Positions 1 to 5,031 of a stretch of DNA of 5,908 bases are shown here, piece by piece. Location of the stretch: positions 1-5,908 of the forward strand of contig JBEBBO010000029.1 of the NCBI GenBank assembly GCA_041158345.1, written 5' to 3'. Origin of the DNA: UBA6136 sp041158345 (GTDB lineage Bacteria; Pseudomonadota; Gammaproteobacteria; Methylococcales; Methylococcaceae). A program made the translations under genes and the position numbers. Numbering within the stretch: position 1 is the stretch's first letter; each line of letters opens with the position of its first letter. The notes under the pieces were generated by a model. It saw only the letters and a list, made by a program, of their open reading frames with translations, was not told the DNA's origin and did not search any database.

Positions 1-336
1 CTCGACGCCTTGGGGACTGAAGATGTTTGGGTCTGGCTGGGGCCTGCCATAGGGCCCGAGGCCTTCGAAGTCGGCCCTGAAGTTCGACAAGCCTTCCTGG
101 ATCGGCACCCGAATGCCCACAAGTCGTTTTCCAATCCGCACAAAGATCGCTACCATGCCGATCTGTATGGACTGGCACGCGGCCTACTCACGCAGGCCGG
201 CGTCTCTGCTGATGCGATTTACGGCGGTGGACGCTGCACCTTCTCCGAAGCGGATGCGTTTTTTTCCTACCGGCGCGACCGCACAACTGGCCGCATGGCG
301 AGCCTTATCTGGCGTATAGAACAATTCCCCGAATGA
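1..336 (+). CDS. pgeF: PgeF/YfiH laccase-domain protein (peptidoglycan editing factor / purine nucleoside phosphorylase family), 3' part only
   Basis: The reading frame is open from the first base of the window to the TGA at 334-336. These 111 codons are the C-terminal part of a protein that is normally about 240-250 residues long. Seen: WLGPAIGP near the start, FEVGPEVRQAF, and then the family's C-terminal signature GGGRCTFSE followed by FFSYRRD and TTGRMASLIW. Known: E. coli YfiH (PgeF) limits misincorporation of L-serine into the peptidoglycan precursor, and relatives including human LACC1/FAMIN have purine nucleoside phosphorylase activity. The conserved His/Cys metal-site residues lie in the missing N-terminal half, so activity cannot be judged here. 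The TTG at position 10 is internal and should not be read as the start. The stop codon overlaps the start of the next gene by four bases (ATGA), which suggests translational coupling with the ZIP transporter. Confidence 0.93.
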   Translation, partial: LDALGTEDVWVWLGPAIGPEAFEVGPEVRQAFLDRHPNAHKSFSNPHKDRYHADLYGLARGLLTQAGVSADAIYGGGRCTFSEADAFFSYRRDRTTGRMASLIWRIEQFPE

Positions 337-1163
337 CTACCCTGCTCCTCATTATCGGCTTTACCCTCATCGGGGGCCTCCTTAGCGTGCTGCTCGCAGC
401 CAGTTTTCTTCTGGTTCCGGAAAATCACCACCCCAAGATTCTTCCCCATGGCGTCAGCTTTGCGCTGGGAGCCCTTTTGAGCGTGGCTTTTCTCGACCTG
501 CTTCCCGATGCCATGCAGCAGGTCGGCCCCGGGCGGGAGGATTTGATTCTTGGAACCGTTCTCGCCGGCATCCTCGGGTTCTTTCTCCTGGAAAAGCTCC
601 TGGTCTGGCGACATTGCCATGCGACGCATTGCGAAACCCATGGCGAGGCCCATTTCCACCAGCCCGCTGGAACCCTCATCGTCATTGGCGATGCGATTCA
701 CAATTTCGTCGACGGCATTCTGATTGCCGCGGCCTTCATGACCGATATCCAGCTCGGGATCGTGACCAGCCTTGCCGTTGCGGCCCATGAAATCCCTCAG
801 GAGGTCGGCGACTTTGCCATCCTCCTCCAGAGCGGCTACAGCCGCATGCGCGCCTTGGCCTACAACCTCCTCTCCAGTCTTGCGACGATGGTCGGCGGGA
901 TTTTGGCCTACTTTGGCCTCGGGCTCATCCGTGAAGAGCTCCCCTTCATTCTGGCCGTTGCCGCTTCAAGCTTCATCTACATCGCGGTCGCGGACCTGAT
1001 TCCAAGCCTCCACCAAAAGACCACGCTGCGCGCCGCCCTTCAGCAGGTCGCACTCATCCTGGCGGGGGTCTGGGTCATCTATGTGGTTCACCATCACGCG
1101 GAGACGATGCCCAGCGCAGAAGACCCGATCGCGCAGGAATCCAACCGAAGCGGACCGTTTTGA
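333..1163 (+). CDS. ZIP-family divalent metal (probably zinc) transporter
   Basis: The product is a 276-residue, very hydrophobic inner-membrane protein with about eight membrane segments (roughly residues 3-26, 38-58, 71-92, 112-134, 140-165, 175-197, 203-223, 233-252), as expected for ZIP permeases. The two metal-site helices are visible: HNFVDG at 123-128 in TM4 and HEIPQEVGD at 152-160 in TM5. The TM5 motif resembles the LIV-1/SLC39 signature HExPHExGD, with Gln replacing the second His. The TM3-TM4 loop (94-109) is rich in His and Cys (H94, C95, H96, H99, C100, H103, H107, H109), a plausible metal-sensing or metal-collecting loop. A further HHH lies at 253-255 in the short C-terminal tail. 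ZIP proteins move Zn2+, and sometimes Fe, Mn or Cd, into the cytoplasm. The substrate here is inferred. The ATG overlaps the pgeF stop and has no clear Shine-Dalgarno sequence, so coupling is likely. The 3' end overlaps the next gene as TTGA. Confidence 0.92.
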   Translation: MTTLLLIIGFTLIGGLLSVLLAASFLLVPENHHPKILPHGVSFALGALLSVAFLDLLPDAMQQVGPGREDLILGTVLAGILGFFLLEKLLVWRHCHATHCETHGEAHFHQPAGTLIVIGDAIHNFVDGILIAAAFMTDIQLGIVTSLAVAAHEIPQEVGDFAILLQSGYSRMRALAYNLLSSLATMVGGILAYFGLGLIREELPFILAVAASSFIYIAVADLIPSLHQKTTLRAALQQVALILAGVWVIYVVHHHAETMPSAEDPIAQESNRSGPF

Positions 1164-1633
1164 CGATGCTGACGGCCCCTTCCCTTTTAGCGCCGGCGCT
1201 CGTCCGACTGGACGAGGCCCTTTGGGACTTGCCCGGTGTGGATGCCTCAGATGCCGAAGGCATCCGCCGTGAAGCTTTGGCGCTACTCCCGGATGATCTC
1301 AGCGAAAAGCTGAGGCGACGCCTTGAGACGATCCAGATGCTGGAGCGCACGGAAGCGCCGGATGCCCAGCTTTTGGGGGAAACCCTCTTCGCGTTGGGGC
1401 AGATTCATTCGGAAATCCTCGCCCTGACCCGGGCGCAGGCTGAAATTGAAAGTGCCTGGATAGGATCGGATCGTGTGGCTCCAAGAGCCCTGGAGGGACA
1501 GCAACCCGAACAAATCCAAAAGTTTCTGGCCCTTCGGGATCGCCTTTTTCGGCAAGTCGCCGACTTTACCTTAAAGCTTCTTTTGGGGCTGTTTGGTCTT
1601 CTGGTGGTGCTCTTGGTGCTGGGTCTGATCTAG
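1160..1633 (+). CDS. Unrecognised protein with C-terminal membrane anchor
   Basis: I do not recognise this 157-residue protein. Seen: residues 1-137 are soluble, Leu/Ala/Glu/Arg-rich and probably mostly helical (for example 33-62 and 75-100), with no Cys. The protein ends in a single strongly hydrophobic segment at about 138-157 (KLLLGLFGLLVVLLVLGLI) with nothing after it. Basic residues just before this segment (K121, R126, R128, R131) favour a cytoplasmic N-terminus, so a tail-anchored inner-membrane protein is inferred. The TTG at 1160 overlaps the ZIP stop (TTGA). An in-frame ATG at 1166 is an alternative start, and neither has a good Shine-Dalgarno sequence. The tight overlap suggests co-translation with the metal transporter and perhaps a shared membrane role. 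It is very likely a real gene, because the frame is open along its full length, fills the gap exactly and has a coherent hydrophobicity profile. Its function is unknown. Confidence 0.75.
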   Translation: MTMLTAPSLLAPALVRLDEALWDLPGVDASDAEGIRREALALLPDDLSEKLRRRLETIQMLERTEAPDAQLLGETLFALGQIHSEILALTRAQAEIESAWIGSDRVAPRALEGQQPEQIQKFLALRDRLFRQVADFTLKLLLGLFGLLVVLLVLGLI

Positions 1634-1660
1634 TCTTGAGATCCCAAAAGGCATTTGTGT

Positions 1661-1690
1661 TTGACTCCCCCCAACAGATCCAGATAGAAT
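1661..1690 (+). promoter_or_regulatory. Sigma70-type promoter of rplU-rpmA
   Basis: The -35 box TTGACT (1661-1666) and the -10 box TAGAAT (1685-1690) are separated by 18 bases and match the consensus at 5/6 positions each. Transcription would start near 1697, leaving a leader of about 35 bases before rplU. It lies in the 98-base gap after the membrane-anchored protein, where I see no convincing terminator for the upstream unit (only a 5-bp stem, GATCT/AGATC, at 1627-1643), so some read-through into rplU is possible. Confidence 0.8.
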
Positions 1691-1710
1691 TCCGGGTTTT
1701 CCGAATTTAA

Positions 1711-1723
1711 TCTCCACTGGAGA
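1711..1723 (+). promoter_or_regulatory. rplU ribosome-binding site inside a small hairpin
   Basis: The Shine-Dalgarno sequence GGAGA (1719-1723) lies 8 bases before the rplU ATG. It is exactly complementary to TCTCC at 1711-1715, with the 3-base loop ACT between them, so a perfect 5-bp stem can cover the whole ribosome-binding sequence. The pairing is seen directly. A regulatory role is inference. Confidence 0.6.
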
Positions 1724-1731
1724 CAGTCATC

Positions 1732-2043
1732 ATGTACGCGGTTATTCATACGGGCGGCAAGCAATACCGGGTTAAGCCGGGCGAACTCCTTAAGGTCGAA
1801 ACCCTCATTGCCGAGGCCGGCCAGGAAGTCGAGTTCGACAAGGTTCTGCTGGTCCAGACCGATTCCGGCATCAAAGTCGGCAAGCCCTACCTCGAGGGCG
1901 GCAAGGTGACCGCTACCGTCACCCAGCACGGTCGTCATCCCAAGGTCAAGATTCTGAAGTTCCGTCGCCGTAAGCATCACATGAAGCAAGCGGGTCATCG
2001 TCAGAACTTCACCGAAGTTAAAATCACTGGCATCACCGCCTAA
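1732..2043 (+). CDS. rplU: 50S ribosomal protein L21
   Basis: The product is a 103-residue, full-length L21 (family size about 103). It shows the standard opening MYAVIHTGGKQYRV, the central segment VGKPYLEGGKV, and the basic segment KFRRRKHHMKQAGHRQ that contacts 23S rRNA. It ends in FTEVKITGI. L21 is a structural protein of the large subunit. The start is fixed by GGAGA at 1719-1723 and by the conserved N-terminus. It is the first gene behind its own promoter and is followed after 19 bases by rpmA, the usual bacterial pair. Confidence 0.98.
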   Translation: MYAVIHTGGKQYRVKPGELLKVETLIAEAGQEVEFDKVLLVQTDSGIKVGKPYLEGGKVTATVTQHGRHPKVKILKFRRRKHHMKQAGHRQNFTEVKITGITA

Positions 2044-2051
2044 ATCCTAAC

Positions 2052-2055
2052 GAGG
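2052..2055 (+). promoter_or_regulatory. rpmA ribosome-binding site
   Basis: GAGG lies 7 bases before the rpmA ATG, in the 19-base gap after rplU. It confirms the rpmA start. Confidence 0.7.
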
Positions 2056-2062
2056 TCCACCC

Positions 2063-2329
2063 ATGGCTCATAAGAAAGCAGGCGGCAGTTCCAGAAACGG
2101 TCGCGATTCGAACGCCCAACGCCTTGGCGTCAAGCGCTACGGCGGTCAGCTGGTTTCTGCCGGCAGCATCATTGTTCGTCAGCGTGGCACCCAGTTCCAC
2201 GCCGGTGAAAATGTTGGCGTTGGCAAGGACTACACCCTGTTCGCACTGGCCGACGGCCATGTCGCTTTCAAGGTCAAAGGTCCGCAGCGTCGCCGCTACG
2301 TCAGCATTGAGGCGGTTGTCGCCGACTGA
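2063..2329 (+). CDS. rpmA: 50S ribosomal protein L27
   Basis: The product is an 88-residue L27, slightly longer than the E. coli protein (85). It begins MAHKKAGGSSRNGRDS, the flexible N-terminal arm that reaches the peptidyl-transferase centre, with no cleavable extension of the Firmicutes type. RLGVKRYGG and IIVRQRGTQFHAGENVG follow, then GKDYTLFALADGHV. L27 helps position tRNAs at the catalytic centre of the 50S subunit. The gene shares a promoter with rplU, and a strong intrinsic terminator begins 32 bases after its stop codon. A small stem (CGCCC 2331-2335 / GGGCG 2340-2344) directly follows the stop. Confidence 0.98.
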   Translation: MAHKKAGGSSRNGRDSNAQRLGVKRYGGQLVSAGSIIVRQRGTQFHAGENVGVGKDYTLFALADGHVAFKVKGPQRRRYVSIEAVVAD

Positions 2330-2361
2330 TCGCCCATCAGGGCGCAATCGGCGCGAACCCC

Positions 2362-2391
2362 AAAAGCCTCGTCCTCTGACGGGGCTTTTTT
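2362..2391 (+). terminator. Intrinsic terminator after rpmA
   Basis: A 12-bp stem pairs 2362-2373 (AAAAGCCTCGTC) with 2378-2389 (GACGGGGCTTTT), with one T-G wobble and the 4-base loop CTCT. The run of T at 2386-2391 follows the GC-rich part. This is a textbook Rho-independent terminator for rplU-rpmA. It ends only 16 bases before the obgE start. Confidence 0.9.
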
Positions 2392-2407
2392 ATTCTAGAA
2401 CACCCCC

Positions 2408-3442
2408 ATGAAATTCGTCGACGAAGCAGATATTCGGGTCGAAGCAGGCGATGGCGGCAATGGCTGCGTTGGCTTTCGCCGCGAAAAATACATTCCGTTT
2501 GGAGGCCCTGACGGGGGAGATGGCGGCGATGGCGGCAGCGTGTTCCTGGTTGGATCCTCTAGCCTCAACACCTTGGTCGACTTTCGTTTCCACGCCGTTT
2601 ACCGGGCGGAACGCGGAGAAAATGGCTCTGGCGGCAACTGCACGGGGCACGCGGGCAAAGACTGCTACGTTCAAATTCCGATCGGCACCCAGATCACCGA
2701 CGCCGACACCGGCGAACTTCTGGGCGACCTGACCGAAGAGGGGCAAACCCTCATGATCGCGCGGGGTGGCTGGCATGGTCTCGGCAACACCCGCTTCAAG
2801 AGCAGCACCAATCGCGCCCCAAGGCAATCCACGCCCGGAAAACCCGGCGAACATCGCAACCTTCACCTCGAACTCAAGGTGATCGCCGATGTGGGGCTGC
2901 TGGGACTTCCCAACGCGGGAAAATCGAGCCTGATTCGCGCAATTTCCGCCGCTCGACCCAAAGTGGCTGACTACCCCTTTACCACCCTGCACCCCAATCT
3001 GGGGGTCGTTCGCGTGGACGATCAGCGCAGTTTTGTGATGGCCGACATTCCAGGCCTCATCGAGGGGGCTGCCGAGGGCGCAGGACTTGGCATCCAGTTC
3101 CTCAAGCATCTGTCTCGCACCAGCGTCCTACTCCACATTCTCGACATCTTCCCCGGGGAAGGCGCCGATGACCCCGTGGAAGCCGCTCGCAAGGTGATCG
3201 GAGAGCTCGAGAAATGGGGCGAAGGCATCGATGAAAAACCCCGCTGGCTCATCCTCAACAAGATTGATGCCCTTCCGGAGGAAGAGATTGAGAGCCATTG
3301 CCAGGCCATCGTCGACGCTCTAGCTTGGGAAGGCCCGGTGTTTCGCATTTCAGCCCTTGAGGGCAAGGGGCTCAAACCCCTGACCTATCAGATCATGGAT
3401 TTTCTGGACGCACAAAGATCAGACGATGCAGAAGCGGAGTGA
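2408..3442 (+). CDS. obgE: Obg-family GTPase ObgE/CgtA
   Basis: Obg is an essential GTPase that binds the 50S subunit during late assembly and links ribosome status to the stringent response. The N-terminal Obg fold (1-158) is glycine-rich (GGPDGGDGGDGG at 32-43; ERGENGSGGNCTG at 68-80; GGWHGLGNTRFKSS at 120-133). The G domain shows all five motifs: P-loop GLPNAGKS (166-173), G2 YPFTT (189-193), G3 DIPG (213-216), G4 NKID (284-287) and G5 SAL (315-317). At 344 residues it lacks the long acidic tail of E. coli ObgE (390 residues), keeping only the short end DDAEAE. The start at 2408 is set by the conserved MKFVDEA opening, although no Shine-Dalgarno sequence is visible (the bases before it are CTAGAACACCCCC). 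The 3' end overlaps proB by 17 bases. Confidence 0.98.
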   Translation: MKFVDEADIRVEAGDGGNGCVGFRREKYIPFGGPDGGDGGDGGSVFLVGSSSLNTLVDFRFHAVYRAERGENGSGGNCTGHAGKDCYVQIPIGTQITDADTGELLGDLTEEGQTLMIARGGWHGLGNTRFKSSTNRAPRQSTPGKPGEHRNLHLELKVIADVGLLGLPNAGKSSLIRAISAARPKVADYPFTTLHPNLGVVRVDDQRSFVMADIPGLIEGAAEGAGLGIQFLKHLSRTSVLLHILDIFPGEGADDPVEAARKVIGELEKWGEGIDEKPRWLILNKIDALPEEEIESHCQAIVDALAWEGPVFRISALEGKGLKPLTYQIMDFLDAQRSDDAEAE

Positions 3443-4550
3443 TTTTTCCGCCGCACGGCGGGTGGTGGTCAAAATCGGCAGCGCCCTCCTGACCGGGGGC
3501 GGCAGAGGCCTGGATCTTCAGGGGATCCAAGACTGGGTCAGTCAGATGGCCGCCATTCGAGCCCAAGGGATCGAGGTCGTCCTGGTGTCTTCAGGCTCCG
3601 TCGCTGAAGGCATGAGCCGGCTTGGATGGACCACTCGACCCCACGCCCTGCATGAACTCCAGGCAGCGGCCTCAGTAGGCCAGATGGGTCTGGTTCGGGC
3701 CTACGAAACCCTTTTCGAGGCGCATGGCCGAAAAACAGCCCAGATTCTCCTGACCCACGACGATCTCTCCCACCGCGAGCGTTACCTTAACGCCCGAAGC
3801 ACCCTTCTGACCCTCCTCGAGCTTGGCGTGGTGCCCGTCATCAATGAAAACGATACGGTGGCCACCGAGGAAATCCGTTTCGGCGATAACGACACCCTGG
3901 GCGCAATGGTCGCCAATCTTCTGGATGCTGACCTTTTGATCATTCTGACGGATCAGAAAGGCCTCTACGAGCGCGACCCGACCGACGACCCCACAGCGCA
4001 GCTGGTCAGCGAGGCCCGCATTGATGATCCAAGGCTCGGCGCCATGGTCGGCGAAAGCCGGAGTGGTCTTGGCCGTGGCGGCATGATCACGAAACTTCGC
4101 GCGGCACGACTGGCGTCTCGCTCGGGCACCGCGACCGTCATCGTTTCAGGCAAGGAAATCAACGGCATCCCACGGATCATTGAGGGCGAACAGATCGGAA
4201 CCTTTCTGGTCCCCGATGAATCACCGCTGGTTGCGCGTAAACGCTGGCTCGCGGGACAGCTCAAGGCCAAGGGCAGCCTGACCATCGATCAAGGGGCCGT
4301 TAAAGTACTGAAGGATGCTGGAAAAAGCCTGCTACCGATCGGGGTGACCCGGGTTCAAGGGCCATTTGACCGTGGCGATCTGGTGATCTGCCTGGACGCA
4401 GAGGGCGTGGAAGTGGCGCGAGGCCTGGTGAACTACAGCTCGGAAGAAGCGAGCCGCTTAATCGGACAGCCCACCCACAAGATCGAGGAGATCCTCGGCT
4501 ATGTGGATGAACCTGAGATGATTCATCGCGACAATCTGATTGTCGCTTAG
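3426..4550 (+). CDS. proB: Glutamate 5-kinase
   Basis: ProB phosphorylates L-glutamate with ATP to give gamma-glutamyl phosphate, the first and proline-inhibited step of proline synthesis in the cytoplasm. It has 374 residues against 367 in E. coli. The amino-acid kinase domain (about 12-260) shows VVVKIGSALLTGGG (13-26), VSSGSVAEG (54-62), INENDTV (139-145), FGDNDTLGAM (152-161), ILTDQKGLYERDP (173-185) and GRGGMITK (216-223). A C-terminal PUA domain (about 277-370) starts WLAGQLKAKG and includes the RGLVNYSSEE segment, so this is the long two-domain form. The start overlaps the obgE 3' end by 17 bases and has no strong Shine-Dalgarno sequence, so translational coupling to obgE is likely. 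The next step, ProA, is not in the window. rpsT lies opposite, with stop codons 49 bases apart. Confidence 0.98.
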   Translation: MQKRSDFSAARRVVVKIGSALLTGGGRGLDLQGIQDWVSQMAAIRAQGIEVVLVSSGSVAEGMSRLGWTTRPHALHELQAAASVGQMGLVRAYETLFEAHGRKTAQILLTHDDLSHRERYLNARSTLLTLLELGVVPVINENDTVATEEIRFGDNDTLGAMVANLLDADLLIILTDQKGLYERDPTDDPTAQLVSEARIDDPRLGAMVGESRSGLGRGGMITKLRAARLASRSGTATVIVSGKEINGIPRIIEGEQIGTFLVPDESPLVARKRWLAGQLKAKGSLTIDQGAVKVLKDAGKSLLPIGVTRVQGPFDRGDLVICLDAEGVEVARGLVNYSSEEASRLIGQPTHKIEEILGYVDEPEMIHRDNLIVA

Positions 4551-4577
4551 AAGGCGATTCCCGAAGGAAGCGCCTTC
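4550..4577. other. Hairpin without U-tract between convergent proB and rpsT
   Basis: GAAGGCG (4550-4556, its first base being the last of the proB stop) pairs perfectly with CGCCTTC (4571-4577) across a 14-base loop. An alternative inner stem, GGAAG (4566-4570) with CTTCC (4574-4578), competes with it. Neither strand has a T-run after the stem. It may slow RNA polymerase or protect 3' ends in either direction, but it is not a clear intrinsic terminator. Confidence 0.4.
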
Positions 4578-4599
4578 CGCATCATCCGACGTCGCCGAA

Positions 4600-4875
4600 T
4601 TAGGCTGACTTCAGCGCCAGAGCCTTTACGCGAGCGTTCAGGCGGCTCTTGCTGCGAGCAGCTTTATTCTTGTGGATCAGACCCTTGTTCACAGAAGAGT
4701 CAATGATCGGCACGGCAGCTCTGAAAGCAGCCTGAGCCTCTTCAATGTTGCCAGATTCAACCGCCAGGATGACCTTCTTGATGAAGGTACGAAGACGGCT
4801 GCGAAGGGCAGCGTTATGTGCGCGATGCTTTTCAGATTGAATAGCGCGTTTTTTAGCGGAAGCGATGTTGGCCAA
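4600..4875 (-). CDS. rpsT: 30S ribosomal protein S20, TTG start
   Basis: The product has 91 residues (E. coli 87). It begins MANIASAKKRAIQSEKHR, the family's basic N-terminus, and continues with LRTFIKKV and a conserved C-terminal part IHKNKAARSKSRL. S20 binds 16S rRNA near helices 9 and 44 early in 30S assembly. The start codon is TTG (plus-strand CAA at 4873-4875), with GAGG eight bases upstream. No in-frame ATG would give the conserved N-terminus. The E. coli rpsT start is also UUG, and there the weak start is known to matter for autoregulation of S20 translation, so the same may hold here. It is a single-gene unit with its own promoter, convergent with proB and divergent from the Ig-domain gene. 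Confidence 0.97.
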   Translation of the reverse strand: MANIASAKKRAIQSEKHRAHNAALRSRLRTFIKKVILAVESGNIEEAQAAFRAAVPIIDSSVNKGLIHKNKAARSKSRLNARVKALALKSA

Positions 4876-4883
4876 GGCTCAAA

Positions 4884-4887
4884 CCTC
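4884..4887 (-). promoter_or_regulatory. rpsT ribosome-binding site before a TTG start
   Basis: On the minus strand GAGG precedes the TTG by 8 bases, supporting TTG at 4873-4875 as the real start. Confidence 0.6.
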
Positions 4888-4916
4888 AAAAACTGAAGGA
4901 ATGGATCGAACCAACT

Positions 4917-4945
4917 ATTCTGACGGAGTTTTCCCGCATCGTCAA
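4917..4945 (-). promoter_or_regulatory. Sigma70-type promoter of rpsT
   Basis: Read on the minus strand, TTGACG (4945-4940) and CAGAAT (4922-4917) are separated by 17 bases. Transcription would start near 4910, giving a leader of about 35 bases before the TTG start. Both boxes match the consensus well and the spacing is optimal. Confidence 0.8.
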
Positions 4946-4948
4946 TAG

Positions 4949-4973
4949 AAAAGCCCGATCAAGTGGGTTTTTT
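4949..4973 (+). terminator. Plus-oriented intrinsic terminator in the rpsT / Ig-protein divergent region
   Basis: AAAAGCCCG (4949-4957) pairs with TGGGTTTTT (4964-4972), with two G-T wobbles and the 6-base loop ATCAAG. Six T residues run at 4968-4973. On the minus strand the central wobble becomes an A-C mismatch and the T-run is only four, so the element works better on the plus strand. It starts three bases beyond the rpsT -35 box. No plus-strand gene precedes it except proB, about 400 bases upstream, across rpsT. Confidence 0.55.
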
Positions 4974-4998
4974 CATAGCCCCCAAGAACACCCTGGAG

Positions 4999-5004
4999 TA
5001 GAAT
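4999..5004 (+). promoter_or_regulatory. Possible -10 box for the Ig-domain gene
   Basis: TAGAAT lies 28 bases before the ATG at 5032 and would give a start near 5011 and a leader of about 20 bases. No good -35 box is visible at the usual distance (the candidate TAGCCC at 4976-4981 is poor), so this is only a weak prediction. The upstream terminator makes a local promoter likely. Confidence 0.35.
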
Positions 5005-5031
5005 CGAATTCATTCCTTCATCACACATCCG

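Noticed and set aside
10..12. TTG at position 10 as the start of a short complete gene
   Set aside because: The frame is open to the window edge, and the sequence is clearly the C-terminal part of a longer PgeF protein.
267..788. Minus-strand open frame of 173 codons opposite the ZIP gene
   Set aside because: The plus strand has unmistakable ZIP motifs over the same bases. The minus frame gives a low-complexity polar product with no recognisable domain or start signal.
1627..1643. GATCT/AGATC stem after the tail-anchored protein gene as a terminator
   Set aside because: It has only 5 bp with a 7-base loop, is not GC-rich, and has no T-run after it.
2513..2536. Tandem GATGGCGGC repeat in obgE
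   Set aside because: It encodes the conserved glycine-rich DGGDGG stretch of the Obg fold, so protein constraint explains the repetition.
2390..3109. Minus-strand open frame of 239 codons opposite obgE
   Set aside because: It is a shadow of the conserved Obg coding sequence. It starts inside the GTPase domain region and ends in the rpmA terminator, and it has no ribosome-binding site or family resemblance.
4587..4594. CGACGTCG palindrome between proB and rpsT
   Set aside because: It is an isolated 8-base palindrome in GC-rich DNA with no partner or context, so it is expected by chance.
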